NCBI GenBank assembly: GCA_012934845.2
Contig: WNNJ02001233.1
Coordinates: 30,407 to 94,406, forward strand
Origin: Pomphorhynchus laevis
Lineage: Eukaryota > Acanthocephala > Palaeacanthocephala > Echinorhynchida > Pomphorhynchidae
Length of the DNA: 64,000 bases
Direction: 5' to 3'
Part shown: one piece after another, positions 45,001-55,352 of the stretch
How positions within the stretch are numbered: position 1 is the first letter of the stretch
Layout of the letters: every line of letters starts with the position of its first letter
Made by a program: the position numbers and the translations under genes
Notes under the pieces: generated by a model
Database searches by the model: none
What the model saw: the letters and a program-made list of their open reading frames with translations, nothing else
Told to the model about the DNA's origin: nothing

Positions 45001-45143
45001 CTGACTAACTTATTAATTGTTATTTTATTATAGTGTCTAATAAAGACCCTGTAGGTGTATCACAATCTACCAACATCCTACAGCGGCTGTTCTTCTTATA
45101 TCAATTTAAATATATTTAATATTCTTTATTTAATCACGAATAT

Positions 45144-46199
45144 AATATTCTTAATTTAAGAATATTTATAAGAATATAAACATTTATTAGAATATTAATA
45201 TTTAAAAGAATATAAATTGAATATTTAACCAGAAAAATACGTATTGATTTCAATTTTAGATCTTTTAAATGTAACAGAAAAAATTGTATAGTTTAAATTG
45301 TATCATTTAAATAATTTAATAGATACATATTTTAAACTAGGTTACTATAAAAATAACATCAAGCAGAAAATAGTAAAATATATAAATCAACACAATAATA
45401 TAAAGAATAAATTTAAACTCTTAAGTGGCAAATTTTTATGGATGGATAATAAATAATATACTTTGCATTAGAATAAGATACTAGATAGTTATTTCAGAGG
45501 AAATACATCATTAGCATGTATTTGGCCCCGCTGCTATGTTGAGTAGAGGAGTTAGGGGCCGAAACCTGATAGCATAGCAGTTCCTCCTGATGACCTCTAA
45601 TTCTTATTCTGATACAACGTCTGTTATTTATTAGTCAATTCATAAAAATGACGTTTATTTTAAATTTTATTTTTTATTTTTATTTTTTAACTTGATTAAA
45701 ATTATAGAAAATCTAAAAACAATTATTAATTTTATTATTTAATTATTAAATTTTGATTTAGCATTATTATGTTTTGTTTATTTTATAATTATATAACAAT
45801 ACGTAGACTCAGTTAGCTGATTTAATTTGTGATGTTATAAATAATAATTGTATTGTAAGTAATACGACAAACAAATGTTTTTTATTAAATATTAATAATA
45901 ATTGTAATTGCAATAACGCTGGTGTAGTGTATATAATACAATGCACATGTGGATTGCAATATATAAGGAAAAACATATCAAATGTTAAAAACTAGGTTTA
46001 GGCAACACATATATAATATACAGCATAATAGTCAAACTATATTTCATAAACATATGAGACTAATAGGACATGATATAGGATTTTGTAAATTATTTATTTT
46101 AGAAAGATTAATATTAATATTCTTAATTTAAGAATATTCATAAGAATATAAACATTTATTAGAATATTAATATTTAAAAGAATATAAATTGAATATTTA
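45144..46199 (+). mobile_element. Decayed Penelope-like element between 84-bp direct repeats
   Basis: Direct repeats 45144-45227 and 46116-46199 are identical except one base and contain nested AAGAATAT/ATATTCTT inverted repeats. Between them, 45900-46110 encodes NCNCNNAGVVYIIQCTCGLQYI followed by R-QHIYNI, i.e. a GIY-YIG nuclease start (VYI...QYI) with the glycine lost. PLEs often have terminal direct repeats (pseudo-LTRs). The RT is not recognisable; 45260-45440 may be its decayed C-terminus. Confidence 0.6.
45520..45655. repeat. Structured repeat, copy 1
   Basis: About 130 bp shared with 51110-51240: GCTGCTATG ... ATAGCATAGCAGTTCCTCCT GATG. CTGCTATG pairs with CATAGCAG. GAGGAG pairs with CTCCTC, and TTAGGGG can pair with CCTCTAA. 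In the second copy the first stem survives with a G-T wobble. The copy at 51110 lies just 5' of a PLE RT, so a PLE terminal structure is likely. Confidence 0.55.
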
Positions 46200-46209
46200 T
46201 TGAGTATTT

Positions 46210-47230
46210 ATTTATTAATATTTAATTATAATTAGATATAATTAGATAAATAAAGTTTATTTAAAAATGTTAAATTTAAAGATTTTAATTTTACAATCTT
46301 TATAGTCATAAACATTTGTGACTGTCTACTTAGTGGCGGCCATAATGTAACTATGAGTATTGTTTTAAAGTAAATAAAAAAGTGAATTATTAAGAGAATG
46401 TAAGGCTTTCTTTTAGATACTTCTTATCAAAGTATCCGATGTCTCTTGACATATTGATGGGAGATTAATCCATTTCATTCCCCCGACAAAGTATGATCTT
46501 TTTGTATTTCACATCTGTCTATCCGGCGTATATCTCGTCCGTGAAAACTCAAATTAATTGTTGACAATGATAACTATAACCCTGACATATTGCATCGATT
46601 ACACAATTCCGCACATCCACTCCTCAGCTTAACTCTTGACATACACTTTCCATAAACACCATTCATTTGCATGCCCTTTTCGCTCTAATTCTTACTCAGT
46701 GTACAATCTCCATATCCTCTATACACACATTTTCTCCACTTTCCACCTTTACAGCACCTTAATGTTCTAATCCCACTCAACACCTATACTCATTAATTAC
46801 ACAAATCCACTTTTCACATCACTATTTACCTCGTATATGCATCGCTAACCATGACCTTCACTATTCATCTCCTCATATTTCACGTCCACCCTACCTCCGT
46901 CTCCAGACATTCACTACCGAGCTTTTATCTACATATCTACTCTGCATATCATACTTCACTTTTGGTTTAGATATCAACACCGCTGATGCATTCATCAAAC
47001 AGATTAACTTGCCTTTCGAAACATACAAATACGGTATACAGTAATGACCTTTTTATTGCTAATCCGTAAGTGACATCGTCCACATTCGCCACCTTAAACA
47101 AATTCAATTCCAAAAGCAGCGTTATTGAATACAATGTAATTTAATTGCTTTATTCGTTAATATTGCTTTATTGTTACCCTACACACAACAGACGTTATCC
47201 GCCCCATATGAAAGATTTTTACCAGTGGGG
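46210..47230. other. Gene-free stretch with a G-poor pyrimidine-rich block
   Basis: No ORF or homology is recognised. 46570-47000 is unusually poor in G and rich in C and T (runs such as CTCCATATCCTCTATACACA), unlike the AT-rich surroundings. It could be an untranslated region or decayed satellite; no repeat unit is evident to me. Confidence 0.4.
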
Positions 47231-47233
47231 ATA

Positions 47234-47331
47234 TTTATGTACTATTTAGTGTTATTAACTTTGCTTATTCAAATCCTGACACATTTATTACATGTTTTTT
47301 AGATCTCAATAAAGCCTTCTGTTGGTCTTTC
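47234..47331 (+). repeat. Degenerate short Gypsy LTR
   Basis: TGTACTATTTAGTGTTATTA ... TTTTAGATCTCAATAAAG, then CCTTCTGTTGGTCTTTCA, collinear with the 88-bp LTR at 43775 (TGTAGTACATTTAATACAG ... AATAAAGCCCCTGTTGG). It is followed by ATTTATTGAGTTGATTTGG, resembling the internal start after the LTR at 43863. The downstream 47360-47520 could be a gag leader; no protein match is seen. Confidence 0.55.
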
Positions 47332-47520
47332 AATTCTAAATCGATTTATTGAGTTGATTTGGATTAATGAAAAACTATCAAAAAGTGATGGTATATCTAG
47401 AGAAGCTAAATCAAAAAATATACAAAAACAGGCAGCTTGGTTATAACCTTCATGAAGACGAAAAATCATTTTATGATAACCTAAAATTGCTAGCAAACAT
47501 AAGCATTTGCATTGGTGCAT

Positions 47521-48290
47521 AACATAATTTTACGCCAATTATCATTCGTAACTTTAGGAATGTAAAATTACGTATACAAATGTAATTTTACAAATGTAAA
47601 ATGACGTAATTCTACGCCAATTAGCATTATTACGGCGATTTTACGAATACGTATCCTGAAGAAAGCTAGGTGGGATCTGAAACGGGTCTAGCATCTGTCA
47701 TTGAATGGGATAACCCAAGTGCGCCTCTGGGGGTACTTGGGCTATCTCGGGATTAGTATTCTTCTCACGAGGACGTCCCCCATAACAAAGAGTAAGGTTT
47801 CTCAAGCTCCTCATCTCGAGATTACCAAGCATAGTCCGCCTTGAGTGGACTCTTAGGTGTGTGAGATACCTCGAATGGTTCAGTCAGAGGGCGGCGCGCT
47901 GGTGCGGCCGAGGGGCTCATATCCCTCTGGACTTGAGGCCGTGAATATAAGTTGAAGATTTTAAAATATACGTCGTGAACGGCTTTTATTTAAAGCTGTT
48001 TTTTGCATGTTTTTGTTTCTTAAAGATTTTATCGGTTATATAGTTATTAATAAAATCCTTATTTATTTATTGATTTTACGAATGTAAAAGCGTAATTTTA
48101 ATCAAATTAATATTCGTAATTAGAGTTCATAATTTTACGGATCACGCATTCTATAATTGGACGCCAACTAAACGAATATATTAGAAGAGCCATTTGAATT
48201 AAATAAAAATCAAAAAATATATTTATATATTTGTGTAATATCTTTATTTGTGTAATATCTTTATTTATCTTTATTTATTTACACTTGAAC
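47521..48290. repeat. TTTTACG-rich repeat interrupted by a SINE-bearing insertion
   Basis: 47521-47648 and 48072-48180 share words such as GATTTTACGAAT, AATGTAAAA, CGTAATT and ACGCCAA, and read as two halves of one AT-rich repeat (possibly a MITE-like, self-complementary sequence). The insertion at 47649-48071 separates them. Confidence 0.45.
47649..48071 (+). mobile_element. 423-bp insertion carrying a tRNA-like SINE head, copy 2
   Basis: Flanked by 12-bp direct repeats GATTTTACGAAT (47637-47648 and 48072-48083). It contains A box TGGTTCAGTCAGA (47875-47887) and B box GGGGCTCATATCCC (47912-47925), shared with the copy at 9690-9820. Upstream is a ~220-bp GC-richer part with a strong hairpin (CCCAAGTGCGCC / GGGGGTACTTGGG, 47713-47745). 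The tail ends TATAGTTATTAATAAAATCC. The length of the target duplication fits LINE-driven retroposition. Confidence 0.65.
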
Positions 48291-48439
48291 CAAACGCGGT
48301 TTGAACCAATTAGCGAGAACCAAACTCGGACATTACCGACGACAAGCATGTGGCATACAACAACTGTTGCAACCATCAACCATGCGAAAGTAAAAACAAA
48401 ATGACCACGCCAATACTAAGGCGTCCTCTGTAGACGACG

Positions 48440-50275
48440 CGTTCATGAGGTGCCATCCGGCCTGTTCGAAAAATTCACGAGGATGTGCGCTTACACAAGT
48501 CCTGGTTTGTTCGACAAATAAGCGAGGGTTCCCGGCAGAAAGGCGCCGTCGGAACGCAAGTAATCTTGTCCAAACATACATATTAATGGCGACCCTCAAC
48601 GTAGGAACACTGACGGGTAAATCTGAGAGAGATTGCAACTGACCTAAAGAGGTGAAAGATTGACATCTGCGAAATTCAAGAGACCTAATGGAAGAAAGGA
48701 AAAACCAAGGAAATTGGAGACGGGTACAAACTGTACTACATGGGTACTTTGACAGCACGACATGTAGTAGCCATTGCCGTAGCGGAGAGACTCAAAGACC
48801 AAGTGTGCGAAGTTACGCGATACACAGGGAGGTTGACGAAGATAAAGCTGACATTGTGCGAAACAACCGTTCGCTACTTATCTACGTATACCCCCCCAAA
48901 CAGGGTGCACAGATGACGAGAAGCTGGATTTCTGGGAAATGCTAGATGAAAATATGGCAGAAGTACCAGAAGAAGACTATGTGATCATAGCCGGTGACAT
49001 GAATGCCTATGTTGGACAGACGGACGAGAGTAAATGTCATGGTGGATATGGCATCGGTGAGAATAACGTAGAAGTGGAGCCACTTCTAGAGTTTGCAACT
49101 ACGCACATTCTCATCATCAACACCAATTTCACAAAAAGGCCGAGCCACCAAACACGTATAACCATGGAACGGGTACACAAGCCAGGAAGTCTCAAATTGA
49201 TTTCGTCCTGGTGAGGCGAAATCACAAGAAGACGGTGCTCGACACAAACGTCATCCCATCCGAGACCACAGCGACTCAACACAAGCCACTGATATGTGAC
49301 CTGAAACTTGAAGTCCCCCGTAAACCGAGGCCAGAACAAACAAAGACGAGCCGAATCAAGTGGTGGAAACTGAGGGAAGAAGACATATTTGGAAAAAGGC
49401 AAAGCTGGCCCGGATAAGACCGCATAGTGTACATGAAGTTTAGGACATATGGACCGCGTTGGGTTGCACGATCCACCTAGCTGCGAAGCAGATACTCGGA
49501 TTCACCAAGCCATGCCAACAATACATCGACAAAGAAACTTGGTTCTGGACAGAACAGGCCAAAGAAGCGATGAAGGCAAAGAAAAATTCCTACAAGGCTC
49601 TCCAGATAGCACAAATGCAAGAGAACAAGGTTGAGTACCACCGGCCAAAAAAGAAAGCAAGGAAGTAAGTTGCTATTGCTAAGAGCAACCACCTAGATAA
49701 TCTCTACCAAAAGCTCGACATTCGAGAAGGGGAAAAGGCATGTACCGACTAGCCCGTGCAAGACGGAAGAAGGCAGCAGACATCGATAAGTTCCATGATA
49801 TCAGTGATAAGCGAGGAAAACTCCTAATACACTCACAAGACGTGCTGGAGAGACGGAGAAGATATTTCAAAGCTATCTCCACAGAAGAGTTCGAACACCC
49901 ACCAATACCAGAAGGAACTCCAAACCACACACAAGCGGAATCACTCAACGAGGCATAGATCAGCGAGGCAATAATGAAGATGAAGTCGGGTAAAGCCAAC
50001 GGACCCGATGATGTGGCGGTGGACTTCTGGAAAATCAACCAGAATGAGTGAACATCATGGCTAACGAAGCTTCTCCAGAAGATTGTTGACGCTGAGGTGC
50101 CAGAAGACAACTATCCCAATTTGGAAGCAGAAAGGAAGCCCAGAAGATTGCCAAAACTACCGGCCAATCAGTATTTTCAGAACCCACAATGAGGATCTTA
50201 GAGAGAGTGCTCGACAAGAGAATACGTGACACGATCAAACTAACTGTCAACCAGGCCGGCTTTGTGCTCAACTGC
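48440..50275 (+). pseudogene. RTE-clade LINE: endonuclease and start of RT
   Basis: Broken frames give MATLNVGTLTGKS (48585; EN start), CEVTRYTGRL-like bases (about 48805), NRSLLIYVYPP, MLDENMAEVPEEDYVIIAGDMNAYVGQTDESK (48940-49035; the GDxN EN core), KRPSHQTR, QIDFVLVRRNHKK (about 49190), then the basic linker and KMKSGKANGPDDVAVDFWK (49980-50035) with RILERVLDKRIRD (about 50195). The EN motif order and the SGKA-GPDD RT start are RTE-like. It is truncated in RT blocks 1-2 where PLE-B begins. GC content is higher than its neighbours. Frameshifts and stops are numerous (e.g. near 48642, 48660, 49213, 50048). Confidence 0.8.
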
Positions 50276-51060
50276 TTAGGTGGGAACAACGATAATGCCC
50301 ATTGCTGTTTCTTTAACTTGTCTATAATATAGGCCGTTGAATTTGAATGTGTTTAAAGTCAGTACTAATCTAAGGAGTGTACAAATCTTATCGGTCCATC
50401 GTTCATCATAGTTGCTGAGCTGAATAATAGATCGAATGGCAAATATTCCATTATCCGTGTTGATGGAAGAAAACAAAGACTTGACATCGACTGTCGCTAG
50501 AATATTAGATGTAACATCGTGTTGTTCGTATTGAAAAATCGGAGTAAGTCATCAGTACTTGATATAAATGAAGGTTTTCTCTAGCAGTGGATACAGCTGC
50601 TCATGGAGCCATCAATATAATTTTTCTGTTGACTTGCCAACATTACTTATGATTTGTCTGCCTGGCGGCCGATGTATACCGTTATGTACCTTTGGCAACA
50701 TATAAAACCTCCCCGGTTTCGGATTAGCTTGTAGCATGCGATTTCTTAGTTAGTCATCGTGAAAATAAGTCTATATCATTGCTTGGACTTGTTGGACGTT
50801 TTCGAGGTTTTGTTGTATTGATATTGGTTCGTACGATGAGAAACTTAATGGATGTGCTGCATCGTTTAAATATTCTTCCTGTGACCATAAAACAATCTTG
50901 TTCCCTTTGTCTGCTTTGCACATCACTATTTCAGGATCATTACTGAGATTGCGTAACACACGTAATTTATCGATTCCCAAATTTCTTAACTTTAAGGAAT
51001 CAGTCGAATGTTGATGTACTTAGCGATAACTTTCTCATTGAAAGCATCTTTGATTGCAGA
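50276..51060 (-). pseudogene. PLE-B: Penelope-like RT fragment
   Basis: On the - strand from 50980: KLRVLRNLSNDPEIVMCKADKGNKIVLW, the N-terminal RT block of canonical Penelope-like elements, then a degraded PKVH and PGR-like region (50760-50600), and 50476-50276 with LFSSI-TDNGI and FKFNGLYYRQVKETAMG (normally GTAMG). The catalytic YVDD part is cut off by the junction with RTE. Several frame breaks. Confidence 0.75.
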
Positions 51061-51109
51061 CCGAACCTGAGGCTGACTGATCGCTTGAATGCATAACGTC
51101 GTAATTACT

Positions 51110-51240
51110 TTATTTGGCGCTGCTGCTATGCTGGGTCGAGGATTAGTGCCAAACTTGATAGCATAGTAGTTCCTCCTGATGGCATATAATCCTTATTCTG
51201 ATACGTCGTTTGATATTTATCATTCAATTCATAAAAATTA
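51110..51240. repeat. Structured repeat, copy 2, upstream of PLE-B
   Basis: Second copy of the repeat at 45520-45655: GCTGCTATGCTGGGTCGAGG ... GATAGCATAGTAGTTCCTCC. CTGCTATGC pairs with GCATAGTAG with one wobble. It lies at the 5' side of the PLE-B RT and probably belongs to that element's terminal region. Confidence 0.55.
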
Positions 51241-51274
51241 GTTGTTCTCAGTGTGCTAGTTGTCAGCTCCTCGT

Positions 51275-51365
51275 CAGCAACAGTCTGCCTCCGTCAGATG
51301 CCGTGAGAACACTGGCTACGTTGCTTCTCTGGATGGCCAAACTCACATTCATGAGTTAATAAGAA
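51275..51365 (-). pseudogene. Scrap of the second RT family C-terminus
   Basis: On the - strand VSLAIQRSNVASVLTAS with GG, matching LSVAIQRGNASCVLGAV at the end of the 36928-37600 fragment. Only ~25 residues are recognisable. 51366-51587 has no feature that I recognise except short GATCA/TGATC inverted words. Confidence 0.45.
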
Positions 51366-51581
51366 TGCGCCCGATTATCTCCTGAAACTTTTTTCAATCA
51401 TCTGCCGATTTCACTTGTTTTTAACTGTTTGAACGCTATTTATCATTCATAAAAATTGACTTATACGTTAAATTTCAATTTTTTATTTTGACTTTATATA
51501 AAATAATTAAATAAAATTACTCAGTCAGCTGATCAGTTATTATGATCAGTGATAATCTGATCACTCAGTCATCTGATTCAC

Positions 51582-52856
51582 TCAGGAAATTATAGCTCCT
51601 GAATGGACTTCTTCTGGTGTGAAGAAGTATTCTCCTATCTCTGTAGTTGTCCCTATACGAGACATTATTTTTGCAGCCAACATTAGGTAGGGGTTGACGT
51701 CGATGTCGCATCTAGCGACATTAAGAAACTGATGTTTACCTAACAGTCCGAGTAGAGCTATCAAGGTGGTACTTAAGGCAGGACTCTCATTTAACGAATA
51801 CTGGCTTTTGGATATAAGATCTAGGCTGCGTGAGTATGGTAATAGGCTGCAGTTGTTGGACACCTCATCCTCAGAATTAAAAATGTTATGCATCTCCTTC
51901 GCTGGTCTTTTCATGACCAAAAGAGTTGCAAAGTCGGTCCCAGATTGGTTTGGCAGGAATTTGTGGGCTGCCAACATATACTTTAAGATAGCGTGGTCCT
52001 CGTAGCGTGTTGTGAGGGTGGAATATCGGATCTTTAGCAGCTCTCCACATTGTGTGTTAGATAAGAAATAGTCTACAGCAGCGGCCATCTTTTTGAGCAT
52101 GTCGCTCTGTCTATGGGCGAATAGTTCGAGTCTCAGAGGGTATCTTTCAATCGACTCAGCTGAACAGTTGAAGGGTACTTGGCCCATCAATACTTTTAGA
52201 TTTGCTGCCAGGCCCTGGGCATAGTCAGAGCCGGTTCTCGGGTCCAGTTTACCCATTCTAACATTTAATAACAGGTAGACAATTATAGCTAAGAAAGTGA
52301 TTTCTGCGTCAGGTTTTGGACTCAAAGGAGGGGTAACAGGAGCACAGTCTGTAGGTTGGAACTCGAATATGTCTGTGATAGAGATCTCCTCTCCTGACTG
52401 CCATTTCCTTAGACTTCCTATCTTTCCTGTGAACTTGGCTGGGAACTTTAGTTGGTCGACTATGTAGGCTATGCAGTGAGTGACGACAGAGATGTGGGGC
52501 ATAATCCCGCATCTCAAAGATTCTTCAGCCAAGGTAAAAACCTCGACCGCTGTTAGTCCTGTATCATGATATGCTATCTTAATTTTTTCTTGAGGTAATG
52601 TTGGTGGGTACCTTTGAGGTAAGGAAGTGGCGTCGACCATATCTGCTGATATGGGTAGGAAGCCTGTTCCATCCCCCTCGTTAAAGAAGGCCTGTCTTTT
52701 TGGTTCATTGACTTCTACTAAGGTTAACCTGTTTATTTCCAACTCATTGTGATGAACATTCATCCCAGTTATTGCTTTTTGTATATAAGATTCTGGTATT
52801 CCTCTTCTAATCTTTCTTGGATTTCCTGATGTGTTAGGCTGGTTATTTTCTGCCAT
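51582..52856 (-). pseudogene. Endogenous mononegavirus-type nucleoprotein, unit 1
   Basis: An open 424-codon frame starting MAENNQPN; it is the N-terminal four fifths of the ~523-residue protein seen across the three units, lost beyond residue ~420 at a junction near 51588. The helical, cysteine-poor sequence, the EVFTLAEESLRCGIMPHI block, the conserved LAANLKVLMGQVPF and the RYEDHA-ILKYMLAAH core look like a nucleocapsid protein of a negative-strand RNA virus, possibly chuvirus-like. Assignment is by pattern only. Viral N binds genomic RNA; as an endogenous copy it may be inert or serve as an RNA source against virus. The ORF has no internal stop, and its upstream region with a TATA box is the same as in unit 3. 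Confidence 0.6.
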
Positions 52857-53019
52857 TTGTGGTAATTACTTTGATTGTGCTCGTGTGATTGGTATCTTGA
52901 TGTTGGTTACTTTAATAGTGTTTGTTGACAAAGTGTACTTGATAATTTCAAAAAATCTAATTTTTTCAATAGGTACTCTTTTGTTTTATCTGTGTTGACG
53001 TTTGATTGGATCGGCTTTC

Positions 53020-53075
53020 TGCTTATATAAAAAATGACCAACACTGCCCCTTAAACGGATGGATATAATTTATTT
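53020..53075 (-). promoter_or_regulatory. TATA-type promoter candidate upstream of N unit 1
   Basis: On the - strand TTTTTTATATAAGCAG (53022-53037) lies ~170 bases upstream of the N start codon. The same sequence with one difference nearby (CCTTAAACGG versus CCTTGAACGG) is upstream of unit 3 (58324-58339). A consensus TATA box is not part of an RNA virus genome end that I know, so a host or transposon promoter is possible. Confidence 0.45.
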
Positions 53076-53109
53076 TTTTGTATTTGGTTCGTTTGAGGTG
53101 TATATATAT

Positions 53110-53600
53110 AGAGTCTAGAAGATTCGTTGATAGACCGCTGTCCTGGATTCCTCGAATAGAATTCAGCCATAAATTATTATGAATAAATAAATTGATAGAC
53201 AGGACAAAAGACGTAGCAGATTGTTGACGTTTCGCCTTACGGCTTTTTCAAATCTAAAAACACATTGCACAATCCAGAAAAACATTAGTAAAATAGAACA
53301 GAAAAATCAAAGCTTAATCATGTCATATCTACCCACCTGAAGAAATAATTATCGTTGCATCCGTGAGGTGCCTCGGTGAACATGTAGCCAATGATACGTT
53401 GCTCCAATTGCTCGTGCTCACGGGTATTTACCATTCCGCCTCTGATAACACTATACTGCATGCAATCCATTTGTCCATGCGCTAAAGCGTGACTCACTGC
53501 ACCATCACTGGGATTCCCTGCGCGATAATGTGATCTACGAACATTCATTCGCCGTGCCAATGTTAACGACTTCTGGCCTACATACTGAAATTCACATACT
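53110..53600 (-). pseudogene. PLE-F: GIY-YIG end and 3' tail fused to N unit 2
   Basis: The frame from the junction reads RSYVVCEFQYVGQ, RRMNVRRSH, SDGAVSHALAH and EQRIIGYMF, i.e. the GIY-YIG nuclease (YVV...QYVGQ, arginine, glutamate) of a Penelope-like element, ending VDMT at 53318. Downstream (53235-53250) GTAAGGCGAAACGTCAAC is a PLE-type tail. Just before the junction is the N end SEKL. The RT is absent. The joint is identical in unit 3, so it predates the duplication. Confidence 0.7.
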
Positions 53601-53640
53601 ACATAGCTTCTCTGACATAGCTTCGGAGATTTGGCTAGTC

Positions 53641-54725
53641 GTGTCATCATCGTCATCTGGATCATAGATAGCAAGTTCATCTCTCCCTATGTTTGATGGT
53701 ATCTCTAACTCAATGGGAAGTCCTCTTATATATTCAGCAAGTGATCCTCTTCTTAGTTGGACTATTTGCCCAGTTGCATTTTTAAGTAACATGATATCTA
53801 ATCTGGATAATGTAGTTTTTTGATCGTTTATCTCTCTTATTATGGTTTTTGCACTGTCTCATAACTTGAAGCCCTCTGATTTCGACGGTATTATAGCTCC
53901 TGAATAGACTTCTTCTGGTGTGAAGAAGTATTCTCCTATCTCTGTAGTTGTCCCTATACGAGACATTATTTTTGCAGCCAACATTAGGTGGGGGTTGACG
54001 TCGATGTCGCATCTAGCGACATTAAGAAACTGATGTTTACTTAACAGTCCGAGTAGAGCTATCAAGGTGGTACTTAAGGCAGGACTCTCATTTAACGAAT
54101 ACTGGCTTTTGGATATAAGATCTAGGCTGCGTGAGTATGGTAATAGGCTGCAGTTGTTGGACACCTCATCCTCAGAATTAAAAATGTTATGCATCTCCTT
54201 CGCTGGTCTTTTCATGACCAAAAGAGTTGCAAAGTCGGTCCCAGATTGGTTTGGCAGGAAATTGTGGGCTGCCAACATATACTTTAAGATAGCGTGGTCC
54301 TCGTAGCGTGTTGTGAGGGTGGAATATCGGATCTTTAGCAGCTCTCCACATTGTGTGTTAGATAAGAAATAGTCTACAGCAGCGGCCATCTTTTTGAGCG
54401 TGTCGCTCTGTCTATGGGCGAATAGTTCGAGTCTCAGAGGGTATCTTTCAATCGACTCAGCTGAACAGTTGAAGGGTACTTGGCCCATCAATACTTTTAG
54501 ATTTGCTGCCAGGCCCTGGGCATAGTCAGAGCCGGTTCTCGGGTCCAGTTTACCCATTCTACATTTAATAACAGGTAGACAATTATAGCTAAGGAAGTGA
54601 TTTCTGCGTCAGGTTTTGGACTCAAAGGAGGGGTAACAGGAGCACAGTCTGTAGGTTGGAACTCGAATATGTCTGTGATAGAGATCTCCTCTCCTGACTG
54701 CCATTTCCTTAGACTTCCTATCTTT
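53641..54725 (-). pseudogene. Endogenous mononegavirus-type nucleoprotein, unit 2
   Basis: The C-terminal two thirds of N. Its 5' side breaks at about 54726 in the bases for SLRKWQ, where a duplicated block begins. One base is missing near 54559 (frameshift), and TGA replaces an arginine codon at 53859-53861 (FKL then stop). The acidic DDDDDTT C-terminal tail is present (about 53650). It is nearly identical to units 1 and 3 at the nucleotide level, so the duplications are recent. Confidence 0.6.
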
Positions 54726-55250
54726 CCTTATACTAAAAAGGGGTGATCCCTTATACTAAAAAGTTTTTTAGTATAAGGGATTAAAAAACTTTTAAAAAGG
54801 GGTGATATGAGAGTGATTAAAAAACAGACACAGAATCTTAAAACTTCCTGTGCACTTTCTTCTAGCCTGACACATTAGAAACCGTCAGAAGGCCAGTAGG
54901 TGGTAAGGCTATTATGGGCCCCTGGCTTACGGGAGCACGGACATGAGACCTGCCCTCTTCTGCAATTTTAACCATTCTATCTTTCAAAAGCTCGTAATCA
55001 TCGGTCTTCATGAGAGCACCGTCGCCGCGGATTTCTCGAATTTCGTTCTCACTAACTTTGGCTCGTCTAACTTCTATGAGAAGACGATGCCATTCGGCAT
55101 CGAAATCTTCGTAGTTCTGGTACCTTGATGCTGCTCCCTCCTTGCCCGTAGCCTCAATACTCGGTGACTTTGCCAAGCTCGTCGCGGCATAGTTGATTGC
55201 TATGAAAGATCCTAATCTACCTAAAGTTGTATTCATTATCGTATCTTTCG
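54706..55250 (-). repeat. Direct duplication, copy 1, with an unassigned ORF
   Basis: A ~540-bp block that is repeated at 55353-55890. It holds a 124-codon frame (55236-54862): MNTTLGRLGSFIAINYAATS, KVSENEIREIRGDG and GPIIALPPTGLLTVSNVSG. It is acidic-basic mixed, without membrane segments. I do not recognise it; as it sits among N units it may be another viral fragment, for instance the end of a related nucleoprotein. The left end carries an AAAAAGTTTTTTAGTATAAG palindrome (54727-54800). Confidence 0.5.
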
Positions 55251-55350
55251 ATATTATCGAAAGATACGATAATCTATCGTATCTTTCGATATTATCGAAA
55301 GATACGATAATATAGAAAGATACGAAATATCTTTCTATATTATCGTATCA
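55240..55350. repeat. TATCTTTCGATATTATCGAA fold-back cluster
   Basis: TATCGTATCTTTCGATATTA and its complement alternate four times between the two duplicated blocks, forming nested near-perfect hairpins. The core word CGTATC is the end of the duplicated block (ATTCATTATCGTATC), so the cluster probably grew by repeated template switching at that junction. Confidence 0.6.
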
Positions 55351-55352
55351 TT

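Larger units (their letters stand above)
43775..45064 (+). mobile_element. Internally deleted Gypsy element with 88-bp LTRs
   Basis: Direct repeats at 43775-43862 and 44977-45064 (88 bp each) begin TGTAGTACATTTAATACAG and end ATCACA, with AATAAAG inside. A purine-rich AGGTGGGATAA precedes the 3' copy. Between them lie gag and the very end of pol, with protease, RT, RNase H and most of integrase lost: a 1.29-kb non-autonomous element. The two LTRs differ at about ten positions, so it is not recent. No matching 5-bp target duplication is visible (ACCAT versus ATCTA). Confidence 0.75.

Noticed and set aside
45520..45600. Hammerhead ribozyme in the PLE-associated repeat
   Set aside because: CTGATGA and CGAAAC are present, but the order and the loop lengths needed for the three-way junction do not fit on either strand.
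49037..50289. - strand ORFs of 84-143 codons
   Set aside because: Shadows of the RTE endonuclease fragment, whose sense frames carry GDMN and GPDD motifs.
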